DNA from: Phoronis australis
Taxonomy: Eukaryota > Phoronida > Phoronidae
Direction of reading: 5' to 3'
Assembly (NCBI GenBank): GCA_002633005.1
Contig: NMRA01000157.1
Coordinates: 549,501-613,500, forward strand
Length of the DNA stretch: 64,000 bases
A program made the position numbers and the translations under genes. Shown here piece after piece: positions 1 through 15,300 of this stretch. Position 1 is the first letter of the stretch; each line of letters starts with the position of its first letter. The notes beneath the pieces were generated by a model. It made no database searches, was not told the DNA's origin, and saw only the letters and a program-made list of their open reading frames with translations.

Positions 1-250
1 TGACAATGAGAAACGCAGGAAAAACTGCTTTGTTAACAGTTGCACAGCATTGCTTTTTTCATTGGTAATTCACATCTTGTATATGTGCGGCATATAATTT
101 CATGTTTACCCGATGAACAGTTTGTATTAATTGTTCCTTCATAAATTTGAGTCAAATAGTTCACTAGGTAATTGCAATGTAGTGAGCATTAAAATTAGTA
201 TAAAAACAGCAGTCTGAACATGAATTACATGATGATATACACCAACATAC

Positions 251-381
251 CTTTATGGTCCCAATAACGTAATTCAAAGAAGCATCGCTGGGCACCCCAA
301 ATACATAAGGTACATCCTGGAACACTGGTGGGTTGTCATTGACGTCACCAACAGTGACGACTAGAGTGACTATATTGGGAT
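251..381 (-). CDS. Cadherin exon w54 (last seen, residues to 3206)
   Basis: 131 bp, starts phase 1 and ends phase 0. Linker VTVGDVNDNPPVFQDVPYVF. It ends IGTIK with donor GTATGT, so the gene continues to lower coordinates outside the window. Confidence 0.93.
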
Positions 382-3300
382 CTGCAAACAGTTCAGATGC
401 TTATCAAATTTGAGAAAGAAGTGACATTTATTTGAAAAGCCAAAATTCAAACATCTTATTGATGTCACAATTACAACACTGGCATGAGCTCACACAATCT
501 CTGTTCAATTCCTGTTTTGACTGAAAACTAGTGAAAGGATAGTCACACAGTGGCACTACTTGACATTATGACACTCAATCACCCTACCTTCAACAGCTCT
601 CAGTTTCCTAGCAACAGCTCTCCGTCTCCTAGTGACAACTCTCTCAGCTCTGACCTTCAGTGTGTAGCTTGACACAGTTTCTCTATCAAGCTGTTTGACA
701 CAGAACACTTTCCCCGTAGAATTTTGTATGGAGAAAAAGCCTGAAACATTGTAGTGTATCATCTTATGAAATGGAAGCTGAAACATTTTGTTAATAAACC
801 ATAGTCTAATGATCTGGAAAATTGGCAAGTCATTTATAACAGTCTGAATGGCTTTGGTTAGCTATGTCTTAATTAGGATATGAAATATCTATTCAACCGT
901 AGTTTTTATCCTCAGTAAAAAGGATGATCGTATCAAAAGCAATTATTGGATATTTTGGCCTAGGTATGGCTTTTGTAGCAAGCGTTATGCCTCCACATCA
1001 TGGGCTATTGAGTCAAGATAGACTCCAGCAAAGCAAACAGTTGATAAACCCTAATGATACAAGAACAACTGTAATAACACATCTGACTGGAGTGTCCAAT
1101 CAGTGCATGGCATGAATGTTTGTAGTGAGGACAGATGATGAGAGTGCCGATTGTGTAGAGAAATGAAAGAAGTAGCTGCTTCACTTGACTACAGGTCACA
1201 AGGCCAAGCGATTGTTGATTATTGAGGGCTTAACTGGCAGTCTTTGAGCAAAAAAACTAGGAACAAATCATTTGCAATTTTAGGCAATTTGCAAGTTAGA
1301 CAATCCAATATGCTGACCATCATAGAGAAAGTATTAGAATAATCTGAAGCACATCATAATAAAGTCTTTATTACTGTACAGGATTAAATCAAGTAATAAG
1401 ACAGAGCAAGATGAAACAGAACAGCAAAGACACAAAAACGAAATACATTTCCATAGTTACCCAACACATTCCCATAGTTACTCTATTCATTTCCATAGTT
1501 ACCCATCACATTTCCATAGTTACTCAATTCATTTCCATAGTTACCCAATTCATTTCCATAGTTACCCAATTCATTTCCAGACACAATAGTATAGAGTATT
1601 GGCAGTCCAGCCAGTTCCTCTGTTGTGTTCAGGTCAACCAGTAACAATGGTGGTTTTTGTCCTTCATTGAACACAATGTTATATGTTGGCTTGTCAAAAA
1701 CTGGTACTTTGGATGTTCGTTTGACAGTAATTTTCACCTGCAAAAGCACACACACAGGGTAGTACATGATATGTATCACCTTGACACTAAATGCTTGTTA
1801 CAAAGTAAGCTGTTTTGGAATCCTTCTTAGACATTTTATTTGTAAAAAACTTCAGCCAAGCAACTGAAATAATTGAGAAAGCCTCCTTACTGTAACCTAA
1901 ATATTCACTAGGTGGTGCTACTGTAGAAAGGAACCTCTGAATAGGTGGCTCCCTATTCATTAGCAAGTGCTACAGTACAAAAGAGCACTCTGAATGAGAT
2001 GAGAACAGAACAAAGTTGCTGATCAACAAGAAGGCATTCACGGATTAAGTGTTTCACATCACCTCAATGCACAAATATCTACAGGTAGGTACTACTGCCA
2101 CTAGCATAACCAAGTGACTTTCGAGTTCCAACACAAACTTAGATAACTTGACAAGTCAGTTTGTTGGCTCACAACATAATGCTACAATCTATGCTTTTGA
2201 CAGCAAACATTGGATGCAAAGAAGCAGTTAATAGTTAGACTCACCATGGTAGTGTCATTTGAAGACGGGCTATAGTTGTCCTCTGCCATAACTGTTAAGT
2301 TGTAAGTGATTTCGGATACAATGGAGAGTTTCTTGGCAACAGTTATAGCTCCCGTACTATTAACACCAAACAAGCCATTATTTGGATCATCTGAAGAGAG
2401 GAAGCAATCCAACATTTAATACAAGGAGCCGATAATATAACTATGGAATGTATACAATAACAGCAACAGTCATGACTGTAAATGTCAGGACAAAATTGAT
2501 GTCCATGGTTACAGTGGGAAATATTCTACATACTACAATTTACTGTTCTGAGAGCACAAAAGTATCTGTCACCAGAATCAACTTCTAATCCTAGTGAGCT
2601 AAGCGAGTCTAGTTAAAAAGAATGGAATTGATTTCTTTCATTCTCGAGCATTTTGGGACATTAAACGTTTTTGTGTCAATAGTTTAAGTAGCTCCCACAG
2701 CACAATAGTGGCATCTTGAAGGCAAGACAGTTGCAAAGAATTCATAAAAAAATAGAGAAATGACCTACAACAGTACATCTAGACAATAATGTAGAACGCA
2801 GTCCATCAACTACCCCGTAACCATCTAGAAACACAGCGCATTTCCTCTTGCTGACTTTATATTGGAAAATGATTTTCACCAAACAAATACTTCATACTCT
2901 CAGGGAATTATTTTATAACCTTAAAATTTCATACTATACTAAAAACTGCTGTGATCAAAGCTAACTAAGAACACAAGTGCATGAGGTATAACTAAAGCGT
3001 AACCCCACAGAGGCTGCACCACATTCACTCTCCCGGGTTAGCCCAGTCAACCTTCCTGAGCATTTTATTGGTTCCCAAGACAACTTTCGGCTCACAAACA
3101 AATTAGATGTCTTCACCTTTTGGCCCATCTGAACTGGCACACGCTGGCTGAGAGAACCGGAAGCAGCCTGTGATTACTGCCAAATATGTCCAATTTAAAA
3201 AGGGAAAATTCAATGTAAGGCCATCAGTCACACAGATGTTTCAATGGGCTTTTAAACTATCCACAAGGGCAACACAACACCATGACATTCGAATCTTTCA

Positions 3301-6300
3301 TGAAGTATTAAATTCATTGCATGTAATGCATTATGTTGTATTATATCTCCTCTTGTGTTCAAGATGCCCATCTTGGAAAGCACCAGATTTACTGAAGAGG
3401 ACACAATAACTTTAGTTTATAATCAAGAGCAGGTTAAAGACAATAAATACCACACATAATTATTCACCAAAAGAAAAATGTTCAAAAATTCAAAACACAT
3501 GAACAGAACCTTGGACTAGGCTTACCAATAACAGTAAATTTCAAAGCACCAAGACCAGCATACAGTTGAATAACCAGAGAGCCAATAGGAGTCTTGTCAT
3601 CTATAGAAACTTGGTAAACCTTCTGTGCAAACTTGGGTGGAGTGTCATTCATATCTGTGACATTGACTATAACTTGAATAGTAGTCTGAAGTCTGGGCAA
3701 TCCTAGATCGTGCGCGACAACACTGATGTTGTACCAAGACTGCTTCTCATAATCCAAACTGTTTTGCGTTCTAACATAACCCACGGAGTCTGCAAAAGAA
3801 ATAGTTTATTTACTGCAATGTGTTGTTATGCAAATGTATAACCATACCAAAACTCTGTATTAAACACATATTAAAACCTACCTGAGGAAATTATACTGAA
3901 CCACATTATTTTAATTTAAATGCAAATTCCAAACCAACTTTAAGACAGAGCAACTACCATGAATACATTACTACACTACAGTTTGTGTCACGTGCATGTT
4001 TGACTCAAAACCAACCAGATCATGATAATTCAGCCAAACTCGTTTCATTCCCAGTGTAAATCGAGCTAGACTGCGTTAGGTTTTACCACTGGATAGCTAA
4101 AAATGACATTTCAAAACAAGAACAATCAACACCTGCATTAAGAACTTAAGACCATGCTGTACACTTAATTCTGGATGAACTGACACAATTTCCTGCAGAG
4201 TATCATGTTACATACCCGTCATGAACTATTTTAATTTTGATTAAGTATGACACACCTTTGTTTACGACATAAAACATGTTAGAGGCAGCACCCTCTATAC
4301 TGTACAGCACTTTCCCATTAATGCCACTATCAGTGTCATTGGCAAACACAGTAGTCACCTGTAAAACATCAAAAGGTTCCTTTTAACAACAAAAATAAAA
4401 ATGTTGGATATGGTGATGGTTATGCAAGGGCAAAGGGCAAACAAGTCGTAAACAAAAGGGAACACAAAATTCAAATAAAAATTTCTTACTCTTAACATAC
4501 AAGAGTGCTCGTGTGACATACATACATCAACCACCGAAAATTTATTGTGTAAAATAACCCTTGTAACCTTTACTAAAATACAGATTTTTGGTTACCGTGG
4601 GAAGACATTTTTCTTCTTAAATTAATGTTCCCAAATGTGTATTAATTAACAGTGCAATCATTATAATATGTGATGTAAATATTCCATGAATAGGCCCACA
4701 TACTGGTTCTAGACTTTTACAATACTTACTGTTGTTGCATGGCAAGTAATTACAAAGTAAATTAACACTAAAAAGTTTTCCTCTAAGATAACCAGGCATC
4801 TGTACCTTTAGCAAGGAGGGACATTGAAAATGGCTACCTTCCTCTTTAAGTGTCAAAGAAAAGTGGAAGTTAACACTTTATTATAATTTTAAAGAGTCTA
4901 CAAACTGATTGAAAGTTGAAAGATAACACATGAAAGGAACAATAACCATAAAATAACCATTATTATATTTGAGCTGTATAAGCAACACCTTTTGATGCGA
5001 ATCGGGGGCACTTTCACAATGCACATCAACCAACTGCACTTATGAGCATACATGAAAGTCTGTCAGCTTTTGCTACAACTAACCAAAGCAACAAGGCTAG
5101 AGTAGAATAATTATCAAAAAATAAACAGGCTACGTTGACTTATACTTACAAGGATTCCTGGTGGCTGATTCTCCTTGATATCAATAGATGGCAGCGGGTA
5201 TCTGTAGTATTGTGGAGCATTATCGTTAATATCATCAACAGTCAGGGTCAACCTTGTTGTGGAGTTACGTGATGGCTGACCTTGATCTGCTACCTGGAAT
5301 GACAAGGCAGCATAATGTGAGAGATGAAATTCCCACATACAACTCTCCAATTACTAAACAAATCTAAAGACTATGATTGATTGAGCACTGCAGAGTGTGA
5401 GCAACAAAAACCATTCGTGTACAGAATGTCCCAAAAATGAACTCACAATTACTTGCCTACTTTCACAGCAGTTCCAGATAGATACAGCTCAACATTCTTA
5501 TGCAGACATGAGGTATCAGCAGGTTACATACAGACATGAGGTGTCTGTGCAGGTTTTGGTTTGAAATGAATCCCTTCACTTACTGTAACAATCATGTTGT
5601 AGGACGACACATTCTCTCGGTCCAGTAGTCCATCAATAAATACTTCTCCAGTGGTCCTGTTCACGTCCACAACACCTGCACCTAAAAGTCAAACAGATTT
5701 CATTATAACACAGGCCACGTAACAACACAAATGTCAATGCCATTTTTAAGTTATGTACACAATGATTAAATTTTTATGCAAAAATTGAATTTGAAACATT
5801 CCTGTACGTAGTCATGATCTGAAGGTTGAAAAAGGTTGACGTCCTGATATTTACAAAAGGTTTCCAGTAAGTTCTCGCTGCTCCTATCACGTTATTGAAT
5901 ATAATTTTCATAGTTTGTCTTATTTGAGTTAAGATTTTACCAATGAATCATTGGCATATTTGAACATAATTTCAATTTGATAGGCCAAATGTGCTGTAAT
6001 GACACCACCATACAGCACAACAGTGGAGGCAACACACCTGTAAGTGCCGATACACACTGTTAGTATTTAAAATAGTTTTACTTCATTCGTCACCAGTTGG
6101 TGGTTTTTGTGTTTGTGTGATGCAACATCTACCGAATCTCCTTTCCCACGTGACTCTATTCTTCAATAGTATTTTGCATATGCGAGACTGTTTGACTGAA
6201 CATGGTTTGTAGATGTAACACGCCAATTTGGATCATTCTTATTTTAACACATTTACTGATAAGTTTACTTACAGTTTCGTCTTCATTTATGCCACAATTT

Positions 6301-9300
6301 GGTGTAAGTATATTGTAGTTAGTTTTGTTATATAGACAGAACTTCAACGTTGTGTCGCTTATTCTAAGTACCTTTTCGAATTACCGTAGACTCAACTACT
6401 TTGAAGTTTGTTTGAGTAAGTAATAGTTTTACTTAGTAAGGAAGGAATATTAGTATTGTAACTTTGTAAACAATTAACGCGTTGTTCAATTGTCTCATAA
6501 AACATTTTTTGTATGTTTCAATTAGAATGAGCAACTACAACTAACAAAGAAATGAAGTTTAAATTAATTCAACTTATGCTCACGTTCATTCATGTGGGCG
6601 TAACAATTTTCGCAACCACAACACCACCTAGAAACTCAACAGAGTTTGAATGCAAAACTAGTTTTAACTGACTAGCAGCCACATTGCTTTTAGCACATAA
6701 ACTGATGACCAATAAATTTCAACTTATTAAGTGACAGTTTTGTCAGGAAGTGCTTCTTACCTGTACGAAGAAAAATCTGAAATCAATTTCAACGTGGGCT
6801 ATAGTCTAATGCAATGATTCTTCACACTGAAAATCACCAGGCTATGGGCAGGTATTTTTGTTAAAAAGCAGTAACTGGTATGCCAGGTAATTGCAAATTA
6901 TCCTGGCTGTTACACTTTTCAATCAAGTTCTTTCAACTTTTCCACAGAAATATTGTCCAAATCTTAAAACGTTACTGTTTCATGATGACAGCTAAACGTT
7001 ACAAACCCGTGGTAACATTGAAGTTAACCTTTCCAATTTACTTATGTGTGCTGTAAATTTTGTTGTAATCAACTTCACTGATTTCTCCATGTTGCATGCT
7101 GAATTTTGTAACACACAATCACCTTCTAAGCTGTACACTAGTTGACTGTTGACTCCGACGTCGTCATCACTACACCACAGGGTGGTGAGCACACGATGAC
7201 TATAGTCACCCTCTGGTACAGCAAACTGGAGATTGGTGGAGCGAAAAACAGGAGCGTGGTCATTAACATCATCAACTGTCACAGTTACCTGGACATAGAC
7301 AGAATGCAACTTTTAATGAAAATAAACACAACCCAGTAAATGAACAGTGACAGTAGCACTAGGTATATACATAATAGGCACAAGTGCTTACAGCAGCACC
7401 ACATATGTACATAATAGGCACATGTGCTTACAGTAATACAACATATGTACATAATAGGCACAGGTGCTTAGAGTAGCACCACATATGTACATAATAGGCA
7501 CATGTGCTTAGAGTAGCACCACATATGTACATAATAGGCACAGGTGCTTAGAGTAGCACCACATATGTACATAATAGGCACATGTGCTTATAGTAGCACC
7601 ACATACCTATATAATAAGGCACATGTGCTTACATCCAACAAACACCTTTTTCATTTGATCAAGCCTTTGCAACTTGGTGCAGCCGGATGCAGCCACAAGT
7701 AAAGCCCGCCCCACGACTAATCAATAATGTCTTTAATCAATAATGCCTTTAATCAATAATGCCTTTAATCAATGCCCAAGCTTGACTTCACATCCACCGC
7801 CTGATCTCTTCAAACACTAAGTTGGCTGTTAACCCCAGCGACTACGGCATACAGTAATATTGCACATGTTGGACAAAGAATCAATGCAAAAACAATTCAA
7901 ATTTGAGAACTTATCGTTAATTTGAGAACCGACAAGGATGATAACTATTACTTAAATGAGTGAAAGGTGACTGATTTATTCTTTTTGCAACCACATTTGA
8001 GAGAACAACTCAAATATTCCAACAGTAATTCAATCGTACTATCACAACAGGGCGACACTATCACAGAGTTAACAAAAGAATGGTGTATCAAGATCACTCA
8101 ACAATCACTGCCCTTAATTTAAAGTTGAGACCATACCACTGCATAAGCTGTCCGTTCTGGAATGCGACCATCCACAGCTCTTACAGTGAAGGTATACTTG
8201 TCCACAAGTTCACGGTCCAACCTCTTTGCTGTAGTGATGTTACCCTGGTAACAAAACAATCTTATCAGTTGCTACCTCCATAAAATTACTAAACACTACG
8301 ATATTTAACATCTGTCCTGGATTGTATTTAATGAAGATGGTTTTGAGAAATCGGGCAAGTCTCCAGATTTTGTTGGGTATTACAAGCATCGTCAATCTTT
8401 TACGGCACTCTTTTAATTCAATGCAAGCTCAAGAAACGGTTAATAGACAGACCATTAATTGAAGGAATCTGCATCGTTTAATGCGAGGCATCATCCATTA
8501 CCAACAACATTTTCAAAAGCATACAATACACTCTTTTGCCAGAACCCTCCTCCTCATAAAGAATATACTACTAGGTCATGTTTTATTCTCCATGATACCA
8601 TTTGTACAACAACTCACTTGTTGCCAACAGTTAACCCCCTTTTACCAAGTGTGCATCACAGTTTAAAAAAATTCACTAATTAAGCATGACATGGATGTGA
8701 CGCGACAAGCAATTGCAGTTTCTACTATAAATGTAGGATACTATTCAAATTTGGCTAAATTCAAAACATCAAACCTCCAAAATGGCTAACTGAATTGGAC
8801 TAGTGTGAAACTTTCAGATACTTTTTGCACTGTTTTCCAAAATCCTCTTAGGAAGTGTTTTTAAAATGTTTCACTTTTGCAGGAGGGTTATAAAAATAGG
8901 ACAGTTATGGCTGTTAAGAAAAAACTCAAAGATGCATATAACAAAACTGTAACAGTGGTTTTGAGATGTCACCTTGAATATTATATCAAATAAAATTTGA
9001 TCACATTATTGATATCATTGTTATGCTATCAATGTAAATTTCTTTTTGCCAAATTTTAGTAAAAAAGACAATGTCATTGGATCCAAAGTAATGAGAAGTT
9101 GGTAAAATGTCAAAAACGTAATTTCACACACTTTTTGATTTCAGAAAATATGTACTTTTACTGAGTTTTGTCAATATTTGGCAGACCTGTCAAAGACTGT
9201 AACAATATCTTAAGACCTACGAGTAATAATTAAAACAACCAGCAAAACAATCATTGTAAATAGCCCATGGCATTGGGGTTATGCTACCTGAAAACTTTGC

Positions 9301-12300
9301 AACTGGGCTGTAAACTTTATTTTTGAGGATTTCTGATAGCACGCATTTAGCGCACTGTATCACAAAGTTGCTAAATTCAAAATGGCAGAGTCAGGCTGCA
9401 CTCGAAACATTTCTTAGTGGTAAAAATGTACTTCAAGAATATTGCAAAAGGAAAAGAAACTGGATTGAGTCAAATTCTGATAAAATATTTTAGAAACTAA
9501 CAATGCCCTAAAATTAAATCACTTTGGAGTTAAAACGCAAATTCACTGGAAATAAAAAGGTGAGACCAGTTCACATACCGATTTGTCATGCATCTTGAAA
9601 GCGTCACTGTTCTCGATGTAATACTTCATGACTACACTCGGAGACTTCACAGATGCTGACACAGTTGTCACATAGGTTCCTGCATCTAGTTCCTCATCGA
9701 TATGAACTTTATAGGTCATGTTGTTAAACTTGGGTGTGTCATCATTGATTTCATCGACCTTGACCAACAGAAGGGCTGTTCCACTCCGTGGCGGCTTGCC
9801 CATATCCGTGGCAACAATGGTAAGCACCAATGTTGAGTTGTCAGTTGTGTCGTTATAGACACCGTTACCAATGAGTTTTTTATTGAGCAGCTCATTCTTA
9901 TCAATTGTTTTAGCAATGCTTATCAAGGCCGTCACGTTATTGATCTTAAAGTAGTCTCTCCCAAGTCCCTCCAGAGAGAATGTAAGACGAGCATTGCTTC
10001 CCACGTCAGCATCTGTTGCCAGTGGATATGCAATAGGCGAGTTAACTGGTGACTTCTCCAGAATGTTCACATGATACTGAGTCTGAGCAAACTTTGGATG
10101 TTCATCATTGATGTCATCTATGATGACAGTCACAGTGACAGTACCCGTCAGTGGTGGTCTGCCAGAATCCATTGCACGAACATCAAAGACATAGTCTGTT
10201 GTTTTCTCACGATTCAGCGCACTTCGCACAGTCAGCCACCCAGCCTTATCCACAGCAAATGGTACTAGAGAAAAAACAAAGTTAACATTGTTGCTTGAGT
10301 GACAGGGTTTACTTACAAAAGTATGCAGCAATGAATGCTGTTTTGGTAAATAAGTAACTCAACTGTGTGTTATTTACACTAAAACATGACATAGAACTGC
10401 AGCTAGTGTATAGAGTCACTGTATAGAGTCACTGTATAGAGTCACTGTATACAGTCACTGTATAGAGTCACTGTATAGTCACTGTATACAGTCACTGTAT
10501 ACACTCACTGTATACAGTCACTGTATACAGCCACTGGATTGCAGAAATGTGAGCATAAGTACTTGTTGCTTCCGGCAAAGGACAAGATAATATCAGTGCG
10601 GCACGATTGTTTTAAATTCACACACCAAATAGTGCAACAATAAAGTTGGTGAACCAGGGACCCACTCCATACAGTAACTGTTAAATCTTATCACAAGATT
10701 CAACAAAGGTATACTTACATGATGTATTTAGAGGCATATAAGACACTTTGCTGTTGTCACCAAGGTCAAGGTCAGTTACTGTGAGGTTGCTCACGACAAA
10801 ACCATTTCCTACATCTTCAGCAACGTGAAAAACAACACTACTGTGGTCAAATGTGGGTACGTTATCGTTTATGTCGATCAGCGTTACGTTAACAGTAACG
10901 TAAGTTTCCAAACTGAATGGTGTTACTCCCCTGTCCTGGGCAGATACATTCAGGAGGTAGTATGGTTCTGTCTCTCTATCTAATCCTCCTGTAGTGAAGA
11001 TCTCACCTACCGTAAGACAAGAAACTTTGATAATTTACAGAGGCTAGGGCTGCAACAATTTTTCAGGACCACTAACGTGAACTGGTTAACTGGTTTAAAG
11101 TTCAATGCTTGGGTTTATCTGTACACTGGTATGATAAAATCAAACTGAATATCTTATTTCAAACAATTCCACCGGTAATTTTGAAGCAGAAAAGCAAAAA
11201 ATGAAGCGTTGAATTTTGCTTTTCTGTATTGTTATTTTCGCTAAAGCCTTAGCAATCTTCAACCCATTATCTCCCTAAAGTAATCCATTCACATATCAGG
11301 TAAGTCAAACAAAAGCAATGTCTAAATCTCCATACAATAGTCTTCACACTTTCAAAAGGCTATACCTGAATTTAGACCATATGAATTCTTGAACACAAGC
11401 TTGTTCAATACAAAAATCTGACAGTTTGAAACTGGAAAACATGCCCTCACGGAGTTTTAGCTGGCTAAACTAGACAATCACATTCATTCACGAAACAAAC
11501 CTGAGACTCTGTCAATGTAAAACTTCCCGGCACTACCAGTAACTATTGAATACTGGACCACTTTGTTATTTTCAATGTCACCATCAGAAGCATTCACTTG
11601 ACCGACTAGAGCATTTGACGACACATTCTCCAGAACAAAGAAGGCATACGGTGATTGGTCAAAGTGTGGTTTTTTGTCATTGATGTCCGTGAGTGAAATG
11701 CTGAGGTTTGCTGTTGCATTCAGACCTTTACCAAGAGCATCAGTAGCCACAATCTGGAAGACAATAAAAAAGACCGTTAAAATCTTTTCTCTAAACACAT
11801 ACTTGCATAGGTTTATGAAAAGGGGTAAAATCTTTTTTCTGTAAAGGTTCATTAAAACAAATTGCATTGCAAGTACTTGAAAATACTATTTTAATATATT
11901 TAAAGCACTATTCATGTGGCTCAAGAACTGCATTTAAGCAGCAATCGTTTAATGTTATTCAGTAACGAGCATGTTTTCTCACACAATTTACATAACGCTT
12001 TTCATTTGCCCATATTACCAGAGATTAGTATTTTTTACCTTACATGTGTTTAGTCACTACCTATTACTTGTAATTGTATTAGTCATATAACTGACCTTAC
12101 TTGTAATTGTATCTTTCACATAAATGACCTTACTTGTACTTGTATTAGTCATAATAAATGACCTTATATATCGCCTACCCAGGTCTTGGTTTCATCTCCG
12201 GTAACGAGCTTGCGACGCACGAACGATTTTATATCATTCGGGACATACGTCGATCACAAAGATATAGATGCATGTAAGTGTTTTCTATGAATGGATGCTT

Positions 12301-15300
12301 TGAGACAATTAAGCACCCAATATGACTCTACTGGAGTCAAAGAGATTGTGTACATAGTAGATGCTACTGAATACAAGTTATGAACTCTTCAACAAACTGT
12401 TACCATAAAACAGTAACTAAAACCAGCAACAAAAACCACAAGCAAAGTACAGCAACTCATACCTACAAAAATGTAACAGAAATAAGACATACTGAATGGA
12501 TAATAGCAATAAAACAGTTCACTGTTACAAATAAAGACAAAGCAGCAAGTCAAGCAACATGTTTCTTACTCACTTGCAAGAAGTAGGAGTTTTGTTTCTC
12601 CCTGTCCAGGGCCGTAGAGTCATTGGTATGTACAATGAGTTTTACTACAGGGTACTGGTCACTTATGATGAACAAGTGACTTCCTTCACCAATAAGAGTG
12701 TATCGGAATTGCTCATTGGTTCCTGTGTCTCTGTCCGTCACTTTAATGGGAGGATCCTACAGGGCAGCAAAATAGGTGCGATGAACAAATGAGGAGATAA
12801 TGCTTGACTTCACAAAATACAACGGCAGATGCAACACAAGATGTTTGTAATGGATCTAATTTCAAAGCACATTGGACACAAGACAGTAGCACACACTGAG
12901 GAAGAAAATGGTTCACTGTCATGTTTCAGTGCCTTCTGATTTAGACCATTTAATGTTACTGTAAAACTAATATCGACTTGTTCCTTGTTCAAGCAGTGGT
13001 GTCTGATCCTGAAAGAAACTGAAAGTTTGTAGTTACCTAAGACCATATTCAGCAAATATAATGACCTGACGCGATAAGCTGACTGGTAGCAATATTGAAC
13101 TTTTAGTTATTTTCAAGCCCAAAAATAAGGTCTAACTTGGCAAATAAAAAATTTGAGATCAATTCCTTAACAGCATAACTGTAAGTCATGACAGCGTTTT
13201 CCCATTCAGTGATTTTACCAGATGAAGGGGGTTCTGAGTGTGTGATAACATCTAGCTTCTTTGTTAACTACCAAGCACATTCTTTTGTCTGTTATGACAA
13301 CAAGCAGGCCACTTATCTACCAGGCTTATTACAGACCACGTGTGAACACAGTCAAACTCAGAGTGAATTGGTGTATTCGGAAAGAACTAAACATAATCAC
13401 CATTTGACGAAGATTTCAGAAATGCTATTGGTTTATGTTCAAATGTGTTATAACTTAACTTTTATTTTTAACAGCACAGCCCGGTTATTGGAGATTAGAG
13501 CAATTATCGAACAAAAGAGAGCTGGCCCTCCAATTATAAATGCCAGAATAGAGTTAATCAGTCATGTACAATATTGGCTACTGGGATAAACTTCCCAACT
13601 TGTTGTTGGGCTATAGAATCGAACAAGTTGGGAGCAAAAAGGAAAACGCCGTAATGTGATTAAAATCAAAAGTTACTTTAACTTCTCAATTTACAAAACG
13701 ATAAATGTGGACATCACCAATTCCATAAACAAAATCCAACTGTGGTGGCAGAGATTCACCAATTCCAAATGTGGTCCAGTTATCTGAAACACTGCCAAAT
13801 AATATGGCAGTCATCACTACCATTACTCAACATGCAGGCCCCACTAATGTAGAGGTTGTAGAGATGAAGACACGACTCAGTACTTGTTGTGTAATGCTCA
13901 AGCTATACTAGCCAGAGCAAGCCCAGAAGAGGTCGCACATTGATCGCCGAGGTTATTGTTGCTTACTTACCACTAAAACAGCAGCTCCATCTGTAGAGTG
14001 TTCTGCCACTGAGCCAAGATAGTTCGAGGCAGCAAACTCAGGTGCGTTGTCATTTACATCCAGGACTGTAATTACCACTTCACATGTTCCCTGAGGATGA
14101 CACCATTAAAGATTTGAACAAAGATGACGAACATTTTCAAGTTGGCAAAATTCGATGGAACTAAAGCCTCACTAAGCTATAGTGCACTATCAGTGCATCG
14201 TAACTTAAATACTTATGAATTTAGCAACCATAACAAATAAATATACAACAGTGACTCTAATCCAAATTAAAAAACCACATGAAGTACACATGGCTTGAAT
14301 CCAGGCGAAGTGATAAATGATTAAAAAAGCTTGTAATTAAAAAGCCGGTACCAGGCCTTTTAGGCATTAACTGCAATATAGACAAAACATACACAAACAT
14401 TACCTATGGAAACTTATTACCTGGCGAAATGGGACACCTTTGTCTTTTGCTGTGACAATAATTACATATTCTGAGGTCTCCTCACGATTAAGTTTGCCCA
14501 CTGAAGTGATTTTACCATCCTGTCAAACAAAAGAGTGCTTACCTTCAGTATATATTAAACTATACAGCCACATGTTACCATCCTGTCACACAAAGAGTGT
14601 TTAACATCTGATCATATTACAGTATCAGAGCCACAATTTACCTTCCTGTCAAACAAAGAGTGTTTAATTTCAGTAGATATTACACTATACAGTCACATTT
14701 TCTAGCAGCATTAAGACTGTAAGCAACTCATGTGTCAATATTATGAAAGCTTTTTGATCATTAAACAAGGTCCAACATCTTTCTTTTTTAATTTTAGTCT
14801 GTTTCTTTACGTGCATCGTGAAGAGTGGCAGGTTTATAATGCTTGTATTATCTTGCATCATGAACAGTAGCAGGTTTATAATGCTTGCATTATCTTGCAT
14901 CGTGAACAGTGCTAGGTGTCCAATGCTTGCATTATCTTGCATCGTGAACAGTGCCAGGTTTATGATGCTTGTATTATCTAGCATCGTGAACAGTGGCAGG
15001 TTTATAATGCTTGTATTATCTTGCATCGTGAACAGAGCCAGGTTTATAATGCTTGTATTATCTTGCATCGTGAACAGTGCCAGGTTTATAATGCTTGTAT
15101 TATCTTGCATCGTGAACAGAGCCAGGTTTATAATGTTATCTTGCATCGTGAACAGTGGCAGGTTTATAATGCTTGCATTATCTTCAATCAAGCTGTTAAA
15201 CAGCTATCTTCATTGAAATGTACGCAATATTACTTTTTGAAAAACTAGAAGAAAAGATAAAAACAAACTAAAGAGGAGGAACACAGAAGGAAAAAATTTC

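Noticed and set aside
7357-7630. CRISPR-like regular repeat spacing
   Set aside because: The 40-bp units are directly adjacent tandem repeats without unique spacers, in animal intron DNA.
13188-13589. 133-codon plus-strand frame in the w40/w41 intron
   Set aside because: There is no recognisable domain and the composition is intron-like. Exons w40 and w41 fit without it.
13593-13633. 12-bp perfect hairpin (TCCCAACTTGTT / AACAAGTTGGGA)
   Set aside because: An isolated small palindrome. No element borders or RNA gene could be tied to it.
14685-15216. Long open frames on both strands (168 and 132 codons) with 14-residue repeats
   Set aside because: They are translations of a 42-bp minisatellite whose unit is a multiple of three. 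They show no cadherin motif, and w38 and w39 join in phase without them.
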